DNA of 64,000 nucleotides from Ipomoea triloba (taxonomy: Eukaryota > Streptophyta > Magnoliopsida > Solanales > Convolvulaceae). The translations under genes were made by a program, and so were the position numbers. The stretch is taken from NCBI RefSeq assembly GCF_003576645.1, contig NC_044919.1, positions 29,781,069 to 29,845,068 on the forward strand, read 5' to 3'. The notes under the pieces were generated by a model. That model was given only the letters and a program-made list of their open reading frames with translations, searched no databases and was not told where the DNA came from. How positions within the stretch are numbered: the first letter of the stretch is position 1; every line of letters starts with the position of its first letter. Shown piece by piece: positions 14,958 to 26,340 of this stretch.

Positions 14958-15127
14958 CTAAACTGACCTTGTGGCACTTTAAGGCCATTCCTCCTTGATA
15001 AACTATCACTTAGCAATTTTGAATCATGTGTTGAACCCTCCCACCCACTAAGAACATATATGAATTCTAAGCAGCATCTATGTTGATTAAAGGATATAAC
15101 AATCTCACCTTCAAATAATCTTCCCAC
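14377..15127 (-). pseudogene. Harbinger (HARBI1-like) transposase, C-terminal half
   Basis: DDE-type nuclease of PIF/Harbinger elements. Exon at 14970-15110: [20 protein letters not shown] then [11 protein letters not shown]. After an intron with an (AAT)n run at 14912-14957, the second exon 14377-14868 reads KYFLVDCGFPNRQQFLAPYR, HASLRNVIERIFGIFKSRF and LACAGLHNFLRKEC. These hold the second catalytic Asp (D in GSTHDS) and the E-region (NVIERIFG). The first catalytic part (GxIDGTHI-type) is missing. Upstream sequence switches at about 15115 into the Myb-like reading frame, so the enzyme cannot be complete. Confidence 0.85.
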
Positions 15128-15455
15128 ACCTCATCACTAGATGTAAACCTCTTTGTTATTGGATCCCAACCAAATCCAGAACTATGACGCATAAGCTCAG
15201 AAAAGTTGTTAAAACGATTCTTGAACCATTTCAATCTGCTTTGGTATTGTGCATACGATCTTTGACACCCAAGCTTTTCATTCAGAGCAGGAAGTATCCT
15301 CTTCTCCACAGTTAACTTGCTTTAACCTCCACTAATATCACGCCATCCATTTTTTATGGCATCAACCATGAGTTGTAACAACTCGTTAGTCTCATTAGGT
15401 GCCCATAATGCATAATTTCCATTAACTTTATTTTTACCTTTACTCTTTTTCTTGA
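15111..15455 (-). pseudogene. Myb/SANT-like protein of a Harbinger element, truncated
   Basis: Second gene of PIF-type elements; its trihelix-like domain helps bind the ends. Read on minus: NYALWAPNETNELLQLMVDA, IKNGWRD, then after an in-frame stop TVEKRILPALNEKLG, YQSRLKWFKNRFNNF and [20 protein letters not shown]. The domain is recognisable over its whole length. The protein is cut at DEVWEDYLK by the deletion that brings in transposase sequence. The in-frame TAA near 15320 is a second lesion, unless it lies in a spliced part. Confidence 0.75.
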
Positions 15456-16200
15456 TGAGTATCTCCCATTTATAATTACTATAAAATAAATAAAGAATCT
15501 CTTAAAAAATTTAACTTAATACAATATATATATATATATATATATTTATTTATAAATTAATAATTAATAAACATACAATTATATAAAATTATAAATATAT
15601 TAATTAAATTAAATTTAAAAATTATAAATTAAAAAATTTGCTGCAACCAGCAGCAAATATTTTTGCTGCACAGTAGCAATCTTGTTGCTACTGTTCGCAT
15701 GAATCTGCTGCAAACAGCAGCAGCTGCGATCGCAGCAATTATTTTGTTGTGATGGCAACAAAAAATTTGCTTGAACATAAAAATAAAAAAAATAAAAAAA
15801 GAAGGTATTTATGAAAGATTTGAAACGTACCGTAAAATTGATGGAAAATTTGCCTAGTTTAGATAGAAGAAAAAAAAGTTTGTAGAGAATATTGAAAAGT
15901 TTGGGGTTGGAGGGTTGGATTTCATCTATTTATATTAATGAAGATAAAGTCTATAGAAATCCTATTCTGATAGAGTTTGTGAAAGTCAGTAATTTTTTGA
16001 ATACCAGTAGACTTTTAATAACTCTATAAAAGTCTGAATCAAATACCTGTATACTTTTAAAGAGTATTGAAAAGTTTGAATTGAATACAGGTAAACTTTT
16101 AAAGAGTTTATAAAAGTCTAAATTGAATACCACCAAACTTTTAAAGTTGATAAAAGTATTTAAAAATTCATGAAAGTCGTGATCGAATACACCCCCCTTA

Positions 16201-17880
16201 ATTATTGACAATGCTCTATGAGAAAGAGGAGACAACACCGGTCGGTGAAGGTGAAATCATTGGTGCAAAGTCTGGAGGATTTGAAAAGTCAATGAACGAA
16301 AGACCTAAAACTATAAAGTTTGACCTGGGTAGACAAAAGTACGCTAATTCACGTTGGGCTTTAAATTCGGCTTTTTTGTCGTGTCCCCATAATCACGGGC
16401 CTTCAGTAGCCCAGCTTTAGCTTCAGACAGACTAAACCTGCAAACCCTATCCAACATAACCCCCTCAGCTCCCTACGCTTTTCACCTCCTCCTAAAACCT
16501 AAACTACAAACTAACTAGACTAGTTCCCCCAACAACCTCGTAGTTCATCACTAATATAACAAGTTTTCTTCTCACTTCTTAATAAACGATTCATTTTTAG
16601 TTACAATGGTGTAACTACTCTTTTTACTTGAGCTGATATAGTTGGCTTGCAAGAAATGCGCAATAACATTTGTTTACACTAATTTCTCTTTCCTAAACAT
16701 AGGTAGATGAGTTCGTCAACATTTGATGGTTACCGTTGCTATTTATTGACCTTTTTAATTTGAGTTGATTATATATGTTGCTTATTTGTCTTTTTAGTTT
16801 GAATTGGTTAGTTGTTGCCTATTAATTTTTTTTAATCAATTATCTATAGACGAACTAAACTGATTTACCTTATTTGGGCGCTTTGCCAATTAGTCTTCCA
16901 AAGCAAACTTCACTTAGAGTATATATAGCAGACTTTCTTATAAATTAAAGTATAATTGACAACTTTAATTTAATTTCGTACTAGGTGCATGTCATTTATA
17001 ATTAATGAAAATTTAACAAAATAATTATATATGAATAACTATTTTTATATATTATCAAAAAAAATCCAATGTGTCTTACCCGTTACCATAAACATAAAAT
17101 ATTATACTTTTTTGTGATGTAAAAAGAATAAAGCTATTTTTATCTTGTAGTCTTTTTTTTCTGTTTTAAAAGCGAACTCTATTGTTACATCGTAACATTT
17201 ACAATTTAATAATATTTTATCCAATCCCAACCTTACAAGTATGAAGAGAGTCATAAGAGAATATTTGATAAGGTGTAATGACACTTTATTTTGAGCAAAT
17301 GCTTCTAGTTGAAACCTAACAGACATAACCACAAGAAAAGTAAATTCTGTAGTAACTAGTAAGTAGGTGGTTATAGTGGGTGGCAACTTATTAATAATAA
17401 TTCATTGTTGCTTTCAAAAAAAAAATAAAATAATTCATTGTTCTTAAATTAAATTTCCTCTCTACAAGCTTAGCATATAGCTTAGCTCATTAGCTTATCT
17501 TGAAAGTCTAAACAATTAAAGAAAAAAATGGCACAGCTAGATGGAGATGCCTTCCTTGTGGTGTTTAAATCAAATGTATAAGGTGCTGAAATGCCTACAG
17601 ATGCGGCTTTAATTCACTGTTACACATTGTGGGTTTGTTTCTTTACCACATCTGTCCTCCTCCATCACATCACTTCACCTCATTATGGATATACCTGTCT
17701 GCTTCACCAACCCCCCGCCCTACAATCCCAACATATACATACATACATACATACATACACTCCCCTAATCCCCTTCCCTCTCTATATATACACACACCTA
17801 ACCCCCACCATGTATCCTCACATACACTTCTACCCTTTTTAAGGTTTCTTTGTTCCTACTTAATTCTACCTTACTTCACT
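16201..17880. other. Intergenic upstream of the first MIR167; no gene seen
   Basis: AT-rich, no supported coding region. From about 17590 the sequence becomes pyrimidine-rich with acata and CT microsatellites (17720-17760, 17886-17903), as is common just upstream of plant transcription starts. Confidence 0.4.
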
Positions 17881-17885
17881 TCTCT

Positions 17886-17913
17886 CCTCTCTCTCTCTCT
17901 CTCTTTATATATG
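17886..17913 (+). promoter_or_regulatory. CT tract and TATA box, probable promoter of first MIR167
   Basis: A run of CT repeats leads directly into TTTATATATG (17904-17913), about 120 bases before the miR167 hairpin. Spacing and orientation fit a pol II TATA box with a start near 17940. Other TATA-like stretches (17782-17790) make the choice uncertain. Confidence 0.45.
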
Positions 17914-18019
17914 TAAAGATATTGGGAGAAATTAAAGTTTTAGGGTTTGTATAGTAGTGTGGTTGGATTTTTTTTTATTTTTTTTTTGGTTGGAAGTTGG
18001 AAGAATGGATTATGGTGGT

Positions 18020-18185
18020 CTGGGGAGGAATAAGTGAAGCTGCCAGCATGATCTAGCTTTGGCCATTTTCTTCTCAATTCTGCTTTCTTGTTGTAATGAA
18101 AAGAATAAATAAATAAAGAAAGAAAGAAAGAAAGGGTTAGTTGACCGTGGCTAGGTCATGCTCTGACAGCCTCACTCTTTCCTCT
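18020..18185 (+). ncRNA. MIR167: miR167 precursor, copy 1
   Basis: The mature 21-nt miR167 lies at 18035-18055 (starts TGAAGCTGCC, ends ATGATCTA) and is identical to the conserved plant sequence. The star arm is at about 18154-18174 (ggtcatgctctgacagcctc), and pairing extends on both sides (taagtgaagc with gcctcactc). The loop of about 98 bases holds an (aaag)n run. miR167 guides cleavage of ARF6/ARF8-type auxin response factor mRNAs, with roles in flower, ovule, anther and root development. A second MIR167 on the same strand lies 8.2 kb downstream. The primary transcript probably runs further 3', since unique sequence continues to about 18350, but it has no meaningful open frame. Confidence 0.95.
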
Positions 18186-21134
18186 TCGAGGATTCCGACA
18201 GCGCATACACACAGATTCCAACAACAAATTCACTGTGTAAGTTGTCTTTTGTTTTTTTGCCCTTTTATCTCTTTTGTCTGTTTCTGTCTCTCTGTAACTG
18301 TGTTGTCTTCGATCTGGGCTAGCTTAAACACCTCTTTCATTTTCTGTTAAAACTTTTGATCCAACTTCAAATGCCTCGCCGCCGTAGCTTTTAATTGCCG
18401 CAGGTACGAGGTTACACTCCCCCGCCGAGTCGCCATGCATGTTTTGGTCTTTGGGAACTGAAACCATATGAACACAGATATCACGTCCGCGCCGAAAGCT
18501 TATATACACATTTGCCGGCGACCGACGACGTTCGAGCTTAATAACGTTAAAATGCTTTTTTGGCTCTTTGGATGATTAATCAAGTGACTAAGAAAACAGC
18601 GAAAAGATCAGAGAACTGTCGGATCAGATCTGTGCATATTAGGGTTTATATAACAGAGTTATCCCATCTAGAATCCGATCGAAGAGTTTGGAACTTTCTA
18701 CCGGCAGGGATTATATGTCAAATTTTATTTCTTGTGATATATAATTTATGAGAAATGTAACGTTGCATTAAAAAAAATGATTACTAATAATTTATTGAAC
18801 AAGAATACGAGAATATAATTAACAAAAGATGGCCTAGATGGCTAGCTAGATGCTATTGATCCTATACAGAAAGTGCAGTGAAATATATCTTGTTTCTTGT
18901 ATACTAGTTTGTAAAACACTACAATAAATAATACTCCGTACTAATCTGTAAAAAAATTATGCTAAAATAAATATTTTTTTTGAAGAGAATAAAATAAATA
19001 TTTGATTGGTTTAAATTAAAAATGTTAATGGATTGTTTTTTTTTTTTTTACATAAACTCAAATAATTATTAAGTAAATTCCACAGCTAACTTGACTATTT
19101 GTTATCAACCCAGTGCTACAAAACTAACTAATTACTTCTTGTTTTGTTTTTTAGTCTAGGGAGTTTGAATCTGTCTTGATGATCTTATTTAATTCTGACA
19201 TTCATTGAAGGGTCAATGTCTCACTGCAAGATTAGTTAAACTATTAATTGTAAATAATACATTTATATTTTAAATTGTAAGTTTCTTTTTTATATGTATG
19301 CCATCGTTATTGGATCTAAGTTCACAAAAATACCAAAGGTATCAAAACAATGATAAAACAACAGAAAGTGTCAATAGCATTGATCCTAGGAGGGATCTTT
19401 CTATCCGGCCAGAGACAATTCAAGAAACTAGTGTAGCGGGTGGTTGAGAGTGAGATACCTATGTTGAATTGAGAGTGCGCTATTTATGTCTGAAATTCTG
19501 TCCGCTAGTGTAATAGATGGTGACAAATTGATCTAATGTGGTGTGCTCCTATTAGTAAATCGAGTGTGGCGATTGGTCATGTTACTCGACAAGGCTTGCT
19601 ATGTGGCATTTTAGCCTTTGCCTGGCACTTCTCCTAGCACGTCAATCATAAACTTCACTCGATCAATCATTCTACTATATTGATCCATCGATCGGGTACA
19701 ACCAATACATTGAGCTCCTATGTTCTCTTCTTAGACTTCTTGTTTAGATTATTGATTGAATATATTGGATTGTCTTATAATAACTCTATCAAAAATACAA
19801 TATTATACACATAATTTTAAATTTTTGATAACAAATTTAAACTTTTTTTCAATTGACTCAACGCATGTAAAGTTTTCAGCCACATACATGTACTGACTGG
19901 ACTTCTAGGTCCACTTCATAATTCAAGTATAACATCGCGGTTTGTTTCTTTAGACACAGAATTTCTTTTCTATGCATAGAACGAGGAATGAACCGACAAA
20001 CGGCACTGCATGTTTGCAAAGAAAAACATTTTTAAATTTCCTCATTGAATGCATAATAAAGACTGGCGGCCGGCCACGGTCGGATCATAAGTAAAAAGAA
20101 GAAGCAACGTTAATTACGGATGACAATTGTCGACTTGTCAAGTTCGGAGATGGGACATCGTCCCTACTTCAACTTTCAATTTGATACACAGTAAAAGACA
20201 AAACAAAATGAAAATACTTTGATTTGACCTTTTTACCAAATTAAATATTTTGATTTTATTTTAAAATCGTTTTTATTTCACTTGTTTTAAAATTTCAATC
20301 AAATACTCATAATAATGTTAAAATTAAAATTAAAATTTACAACTGCAATCAATCAATAGACAGTCAAATTATTGAAACATAACACATATATTTAAAGACC
20401 ATGAGTTTAATAGTTGTTAATATATTTTAAGTTGAACCCAACACATGTAAAAATAAAAACAAATTATATATAATTCAAGTTAAGTCGAGGGTTTAATTTT
20501 AGATTTGTTTTGGATTTATGTTAGTCTATGGTCATTATTTATTGGTCTTGTTTGGTAGTTAACTAATAGATTATTGTGTTAGTTATTTTGATTGAATGGA
20601 AGCGTTAGATGTTTATGAAAATGTATTTGATAAAATTAATTTAATTTGTTAGCTATTATGATGTGAAACAACTTATATATAAAGATATTTTAATATATTT
20701 TATTATTTATTTATCTTGTTGGATCAAGAAGGTGATTTAAGAACAAATCAAACCGTCCTATTATTCTTTTTAAAGTACAATTGAAATGCCAAAGAATACA
20801 TGTGAATGTGTATATATGTGAAATGACACAATTTAACTAGAGGTTTCAATCATTTCAGCACTTGAGGTCCGTCTTTTCGGCACAAATAGAAAATTAAATG
20901 ACATTAGTTTTAGTGTAAATGAAATGACATTAATCTTGGTATATGATTCTAATTGATTGGTCTATAAACAACATAACCCATAATCAGTTCCTCTGAGTCA
21001 TGACTTCAAAGGTGTCCAATAGAAGGAGGCTGGTTTTTCATATTATAAAGAGTTTTTTTTTTTTCTTTTTTTGATAGACAATATAGTCACACATTGAGAT
21101 TGATTAAATTTGTGTTTTCGCAACTAGAATACAC
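18186..21134. other. Intergenic, no gene seen
   Basis: Includes the probable 3' part of the first primary miR167 transcript, then about 2.7 kb of AT-rich DNA. Short open frames (18324-18509, 18560-18751) show no family features. No hairpin or repeat was supported. Confidence 0.4.
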
Positions 21135-21476
21135 TAAGGGTGTGTTTGGAAAGCAGGAAAATGATTTCTAAAAAATGTTTTCTGGAAAATGAGTCATTTT
21201 TCATAAAATAGTTTCAGTTTCTGTGTTTAATTGCATTTTGGAAAACTGTCTGTGTATTTGGTTCATTTTCTGAAAAATGAGTAGAATTGTATAATTATAT
21301 ATTTTTATTATTTTATTTAAAATATAAAAATATATAAACTAATAATATTTATTATAAAAGAAAGAAAAAGCAAAATAGCAAGGTTTCCAGCAGATGGCCT
21401 GCTCTGGTTTCCGTCCAAAGCTAGAACAAAACTGCTTTGTTTTCCGTCGGAATGGGATAGATGGCTATTTTGGCCG

Positions 21477-23159
21477 GAGTTAATTCCAGCAAAAGGTCCT
21501 CCGACTATTGTGATTTTTCAAATTTGATCATCGTCTTTTAATTTGGACGAATTAAACCCTTGACTATTAAAATCATTCCAACATTAGTCCTTCCGTGAAT
21601 CTAAGGTTAGTTTGCCATTTAGATTAGGGGTAAAACAGTCTTTTCATAGCTAAGTGTCTTCTTCCTCCTCTTGAGCTATCACTGTGGCGCTGCTCTTCGT
21701 CGTTCTCACTCTCTCCGATTTGGCTTCATAGCTGTAAACATTTCTCGTACACTCTCCCAACTCTCGGCGCTAACCGCTTGGGCTCAAACTGAAAACTATG
21801 TATTCGTACGCCTGTGTGCTTATATTCTGGACGTTAGTGGAAATGCACAACCTATATATCTAATTCTTTGTTATAATTCTGGAATTTGGGGCTGTGCTTG
21901 GATAATTGAATGTAATAATTTAGGCTTTATCCCTGTTCAGAGGGGCTGTGCTTGGATAATTGAAGTCAAATATGTTTACTGTGCACTAATTTGTTAAAAT
22001 TTGTTATTTTATATCGTGTCATTTTTCTTTTTCTGATTCATTGATGAGCGAGTGAATTTCTCCACCGGCAACCACCGTCTTGGAGGAGTCCTTCTGTAGA
22101 GCGGTTTCGAACTCGCGCAACTCGTCTCCGTCCACCGATTGGCTATAGTGTGTCGGCAGCAGGCAGCAGCAAAGGTAGCAGTGAAGTTTGGCAGCAGACC
22201 ATACAGCCACAAAGCATAGTTAGGCAGCTGCAAATTTTGAACATACTATTTATTGTTGGGTCCCTACATTTTAGGCTAACTACAAAATGACCCCAATTTC
22301 TCAACTATAAATAGGGAGGTCATTTTGCCATTCTAGCCATCCCAAATCATTCTATTCTTCCCTCATATACTAGAGATATTAGAGAGTTTGTTGAGTGTAT
22401 TTCTCCTTCCTAGCAAGAGAGAATTATCCTTGTTTTCTCCTTGTTAGTTAGAGAGTGGTTGTAACTCCTATTTTCTCATAGTGAAATTCTTCTACCCTTG
22501 CCCGTGGTTTTTACCCTAATTTGTTTAGGGGTTTTCCACGTAAAATCTGTGCCTCATTTATTTTTCTTTCTCAAATTATTGTTGCAATCTGATCTATCCC
22601 ACTTCCGCGGGCGCAACATAGTGGTATATATGTCAAGTAGACGGAAAGTCTTTTCTGACCACTTTCTGCTGTTTTTGGCCACATTTTCCGAGTATCCAAA
22701 TAGAATCGTCGCGCTGTCGTTTGAAATCTCTGTTGTCGTCGCTGCTCAACATTAGATCACGGCTGAAAATGTTGTCGTCGTCGGTCAACCTGAAACGCCA
22801 ACAACCACCGGAACTGCGACAAACCCGCGGTGATAGAAGTGAATGAGTTCATCTTCATCCCCAAGAAGAGAGCACTCCATTCTCTCTCTACCTACAGTTT
22901 TATTTCGTCCTCTGCCTACACCCAATTCACCATTGAACAAATGCCCATGTCTAACAAGGGAGAAAGACTTGGAATTATACATTAAGCAATTGAAATGACT
23001 ACTTTGCCCCTTAATTTAACTTTCACTTAACCTTTATCTGACGGAAGGACCAACATTGGAAAGAATTCAAAAGTCAAGGGTTTAATTCGTCCAAATTAAA
23101 AGACGAGGATCAAATTTGGAAAATCACAATAGTCGAAGGACCATTGCTGGAATTAACTC
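21477..23159. mobile_element. Mutator-like element with 9-bp target duplication
   Basis: Perfect 9-bp duplication ttttggccg (21468-21476 and 23160-23168). Inverted ends gagttaattccagcaaaagg... and ...ttgctggaattaactc remain similar for about 150 bp, including aattaaacccttgact, gacgaattaaacc and their complements. No transposase is visible. The interior carries unrecognised GC-richer stretches either side of an LTR-like segment (22254-22618). Short minus-strand frames at 22019-22210 and 22785-22982 may be captured gene pieces, but I do not recognise them. Confidence 0.9.
22254..22618 (+). repeat. Solo-LTR-like segment (copia type) inside the Mutator-like element
   Basis: Begins TGTTGGGTCC and ends GGGCGCAACA, giving the TGTTG...CAACA ends of many copia LTRs. 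A TATAAATAGGG box lies at 22306-22316, with a downstream T-rich end region. The length of 365 bp is normal for an LTR. No 5-bp target duplication is seen (tttat against tagtg). It may have been captured rather than inserted, or the duplication has decayed. Confidence 0.55.
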
Positions 23160-23355
23160 TTTTGGCCGAGAACTGGAGAAACGGTCATTTTTGTCATTTC
23201 GGAAAATGACCTCCGAACTTTTTTATCTGGAAGTTGTTTTTCGAAAAATGAAGCTTATTTTCCTTGGTCAACGGAAAATAATTTTCGTTGACCGCATTTT
23301 TCGGACGTTGCCAAACACAAAAATTCCGGAAAATGATTTACTAAACACACCCTAA

Positions 23356-26089
23356 AGTCCACACATAAAAACTAATCATGTTCATGTTGGATAGGAACTC
23401 AAAAAGTAATTCAAATTTAAGACCTTTAGATAATAAGCTGAAAAAAGATTCACGACATTTTATTCACACTCTATAGGTCACATCTTCAAGAGATCGATAA
23501 AGCATAAATCCAACTATCTTATTGTTGTGTGTTAATTAGTGTTATATCATCATATCCAATTATGTTATTGTACCTTTTAAAAGGGTAAATCGATCAATTA
23601 AAGCCCATTACGAACAGCTTCGCATCGAAGAAAAGTAATCCGATTAAGAATAATTATGCTTGTGAGATAGATTAATTAAACAATTATTTTAGAACTATGG
23701 AATTCCAACGAATGCATTAATCATAGTGTTTATTTGGCCCAATAAACACTTATAGCGAAAGAAGTTTTTCTATAATGATTCCACCATAAAACTTTTAGAA
23801 ATTAAACATAACATTTTGAGTTATATTTTAATATACAAGAAAATTAATCTTGAGATCTCATTAAAATAAAAATTGCACACTCATATCAAAAGATTTTTCG
23901 CATTGAGGAATCTAGTTGAGGAATGCAAGCTAAGAGATTGATGGAGCAAGAATATATAGGAAGTGGCCAGCATTGAAAGGGATAGGTACGTTAAATGAGT
24001 GAAGTATGATTTTTATACATAAAGGTATTTTTTTTTTAATATATAAGTCTCCTAGTTTAGCTATGTGGCTAATCCTAGCCTCTAGTTAGTTCCTCGCCCC
24101 AAGAGTCACTAGAGGATATAAATTCGAGTTGCATGAGCAACCTTTCAGTCAGCCTATCACCTTATTATGCGCACAAGAAGTCCAACACATCCAACTCCAG
24201 CCTGATGATCAGAGCCCAACTCTAGAAATTAAGGAACCCAACTCCAATAATTTTTGAAGTGGGATTCAAACTCCCACTCTGTCTCCTCCCAATGCGACTT
24301 GAGGTCATGTGGTCAACTGTTATGCTAGCCCGGGGGACATGAGCTTGATTTTTTCTAACACCTATTTGGTTGAACCTATCTCAAGTGTGTGTGTGTGTGT
24401 GTTTTTTTTTTTTTTAATACCCCCTCAAGAGCGAAGGAGATTTTTTTGTTATAAATATCATATTTATGAACAATTCTCATGGTATATTTACAAAATTACC
24501 ATGTATCGTACCACTAAGTGAACCCGATTCAAATTCAAATCACAAAGATAAGTGTTATTGCTTCGCACCATTTACTATTCTCCAACACCAATCATCTAAT
24601 TTTAATAACATATGCGGCATCGATCGACAACAAATATGGGTACTAATAAATTAATAATACTTGATAGAATGATATATAAATTAAACCAAATAGTATTATT
24701 ACATGTGTCAATAGTGTAGACTTTCTCATTTTATAGAGATAGAGAGAGTAAATGATATGGTGGATGGTGGAAAAGTAGATGAAAGTGACCCATGTGTTAG
24801 GCTATGTTTAGTGGATAAAAAAAAAAGTTGTTTACATGTTAGATACATGTGGAGTGGGTGGGGACTGACATTTGCACGAGTGTGAGGAGGTGATTAAAGG
24901 TGATCATCACATCCTTATTACTCAGGCCAATGCTAATTAATAAAAGTATTATTAAACCAAAACAATGGAAAAGTAGCTTCTTTCTTTTACTAGGGTTAAC
25001 GTTAAAAAACATATAAATATACATATAAAGATTTAGAAACTCAACTACCGGCCTTGTTTGTCCGCATGGGGTTGGGTAGCCATGGCGTGGGCGTGACAAT
25101 ATTATTCACCCTGTCCTTCTCATGCTCTTCTGCCTCTTTTAATTTGCTATTCCCTTTGGACCACTCTCCCAATACTTCTGCTTTTATTCCCCCAGCCCCC
25201 ACATCATATATGTACATACATATATATATACACATATGACATATGTGTGTGTTTAATTTGTGTATATGTATTATGTATAATGTCCGGATAACTTATTTGT
25301 AACATATAATTATATTGAAGTAGTGATTCACGTACGTTTATATCTTCATAAGTAATGGTGTTTACAACTCTAAATATTTTTGTTTTTTATTCTCGATCTA
25401 TATGTATACATACATACACACACGTGTGTGCATTGCTTGTGTACATGTGTATAACATTTTGATGACTTATATATAACGTATAATTGTACTAAAGTGATTT
25501 ACGTTTACATTTTAATAATAATAGTTTGTGCTAGAGAAAGAAGCATTATGTATAATAATGTAAGATATTAAATATATTATAGATGAAATTGTGATAATTC
25601 TCAACTTATAAGCAACCAACAAATTGGTTTCCGGATTAAGGATTAGAAAGTAATAATAACTTGGAAGTCCCAACCAAGTTGGTCAGACTATTGACTTGAC
25701 AAGCACAAAGTTTCAAGTTTGACTCTCAGTAGGATGAACTTATTTGATCTTCTTAGTTTGAATATGTTAGCTATAGGTAACATAAACTGATTTATCACAT
25801 TGTGATCATTTGCCGGTTAAAATCACAACGCAAGATTTACCTAGACACCTTCATATAGTGACCGTAGATTTCTCTCAATTAAAACCAATGGGCTTCCTTG
25901 GACAGGCTCTCCTCTCCTTAAGCCATATGCTCTTAGCCCCTTCTGCTACCATTGCTCAACTAGCCCATCAACCGCACCCTAAATTGATCTATGGGTCCAT
26001 GACCCAAGTGCGGGACCCATGCCCCAACACTTATAATAACAACTACTCCCTAAATTAATCAAATCACCTCAACCTACTCACACGAGTCT
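23356..26089. other. Intergenic, no gene seen
   Basis: AT-rich DNA with GT and TA/CA microsatellites (24387-24402, 25215-25250, 25400-25425). The segment at about 24060-24340 has a weak box-B-like core (aattcgagttg) and could be an old SINE, but it lacks clear ends. Open frames at 24839-25239 overlap on both strands and resemble no family. Confidence 0.4.
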
Positions 26090-26100
26090 TTTATATAAAC
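26090..26100 (+). promoter_or_regulatory. TATA box of second MIR167
   Basis: TTATATAAAC about 160 bases before the miR167 sequence, in the right orientation, preceded by a C/A-rich stretch. This predicts a transcript start near 26120. Confidence 0.55.
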
Positions 26101-26239
26101 GATCTGTGTCATGTGGATGCATGTATAGATCAGAGACGCCTTGGTAGAGAGAAGACAAAAGCTCATCTCAAATCTCCTCTTTCTCATCTCCCAATTCAAA
26201 TCAAGGGCGTGATGCTTTTTTGTGGCTAATCATGCATGC

Positions 26240-26340
26240 ACCACTTGCGGTTGAAGCTGCCAGCATGATCTAAACTTGCCTTCGGATATTATAAGGGAAG
26301 ATTGGATCATCTGACAGCTTCAACTGTTGTTGGATGCATG
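26240..26340 (+). ncRNA. MIR167: miR167 precursor, copy 2
   Basis: Mature miR167 at 26252-26272 is identical to copy 1. The star arm is at about 26304-26322 (ggatcatctgacagcttc). The arms pair from gttgaagctg to cagcttcaac with one bulged C and one mismatch, leaving a short loop of about 30 bases (aacttgccttcggatatta...). This compact hairpin differs from the long-loop copy 1, so the two are diverged paralogues rather than a fresh duplication. Same role: guiding ARF6/ARF8-type transcript cleavage. TATA box about 160 bases upstream. Confidence 0.95.

Larger units (their letters stand above)
13788..16197 (-). mobile_element. PIF/Harbinger element with TTA target duplication, internally deleted
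   Basis: Perfect 3-bp TTA duplications (13785-13787 and 16198-16200) bracket inverted ends ggggggtgtattcaatcac and gatcgaatacacccccc. Subterminal stretches are filled with tttaaactttataaa-type repeats, including an exact tandem duplication of an 88-bp unit starting at 13880 and 13968. Inside, on the minus strand, are remnants of both genes of this superfamily, a Myb/SANT-like protein and a DDE nuclease. They are joined by a deletion, so the copy cannot move on its own. The well-kept ends and duplication suggest a fairly recent insertion. Confidence 0.93.
21138..23352. mobile_element. MITE interrupted by a nested Mutator-like element
   Basis: Ends gggtgtgtttggaaagcagg and ...atttactaaacacaccc are inverted and flanked by TAA on both sides (21135-21137, 23353-23355), so it is a TAA-targeting, Harbinger-like MITE. 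Without the nested 1683-bp element and its 9-bp duplication it would be about 520 bp. The subterminal parts repeat ggaaaatga/tcattttcc motifs in both directions. Confidence 0.85.

Noticed and set aside
17591..17916. Two overlapping open frames rich in His, Tyr, Thr and Pro
   Set aside because: They translate an acata/CT microsatellite in the MIR167 promoter; no family features.
22622..22633. tggtatata after the LTR-like segment as a primer-binding site
   Set aside because: Only six bases agree with the usual initiator-tRNA site tggtatcagagc; chance is likely.
24060..24340. Possible third SINE family (box-B-like aattcgagttg)
   Set aside because: No box A at the right distance, no tail and no target duplication could be found.
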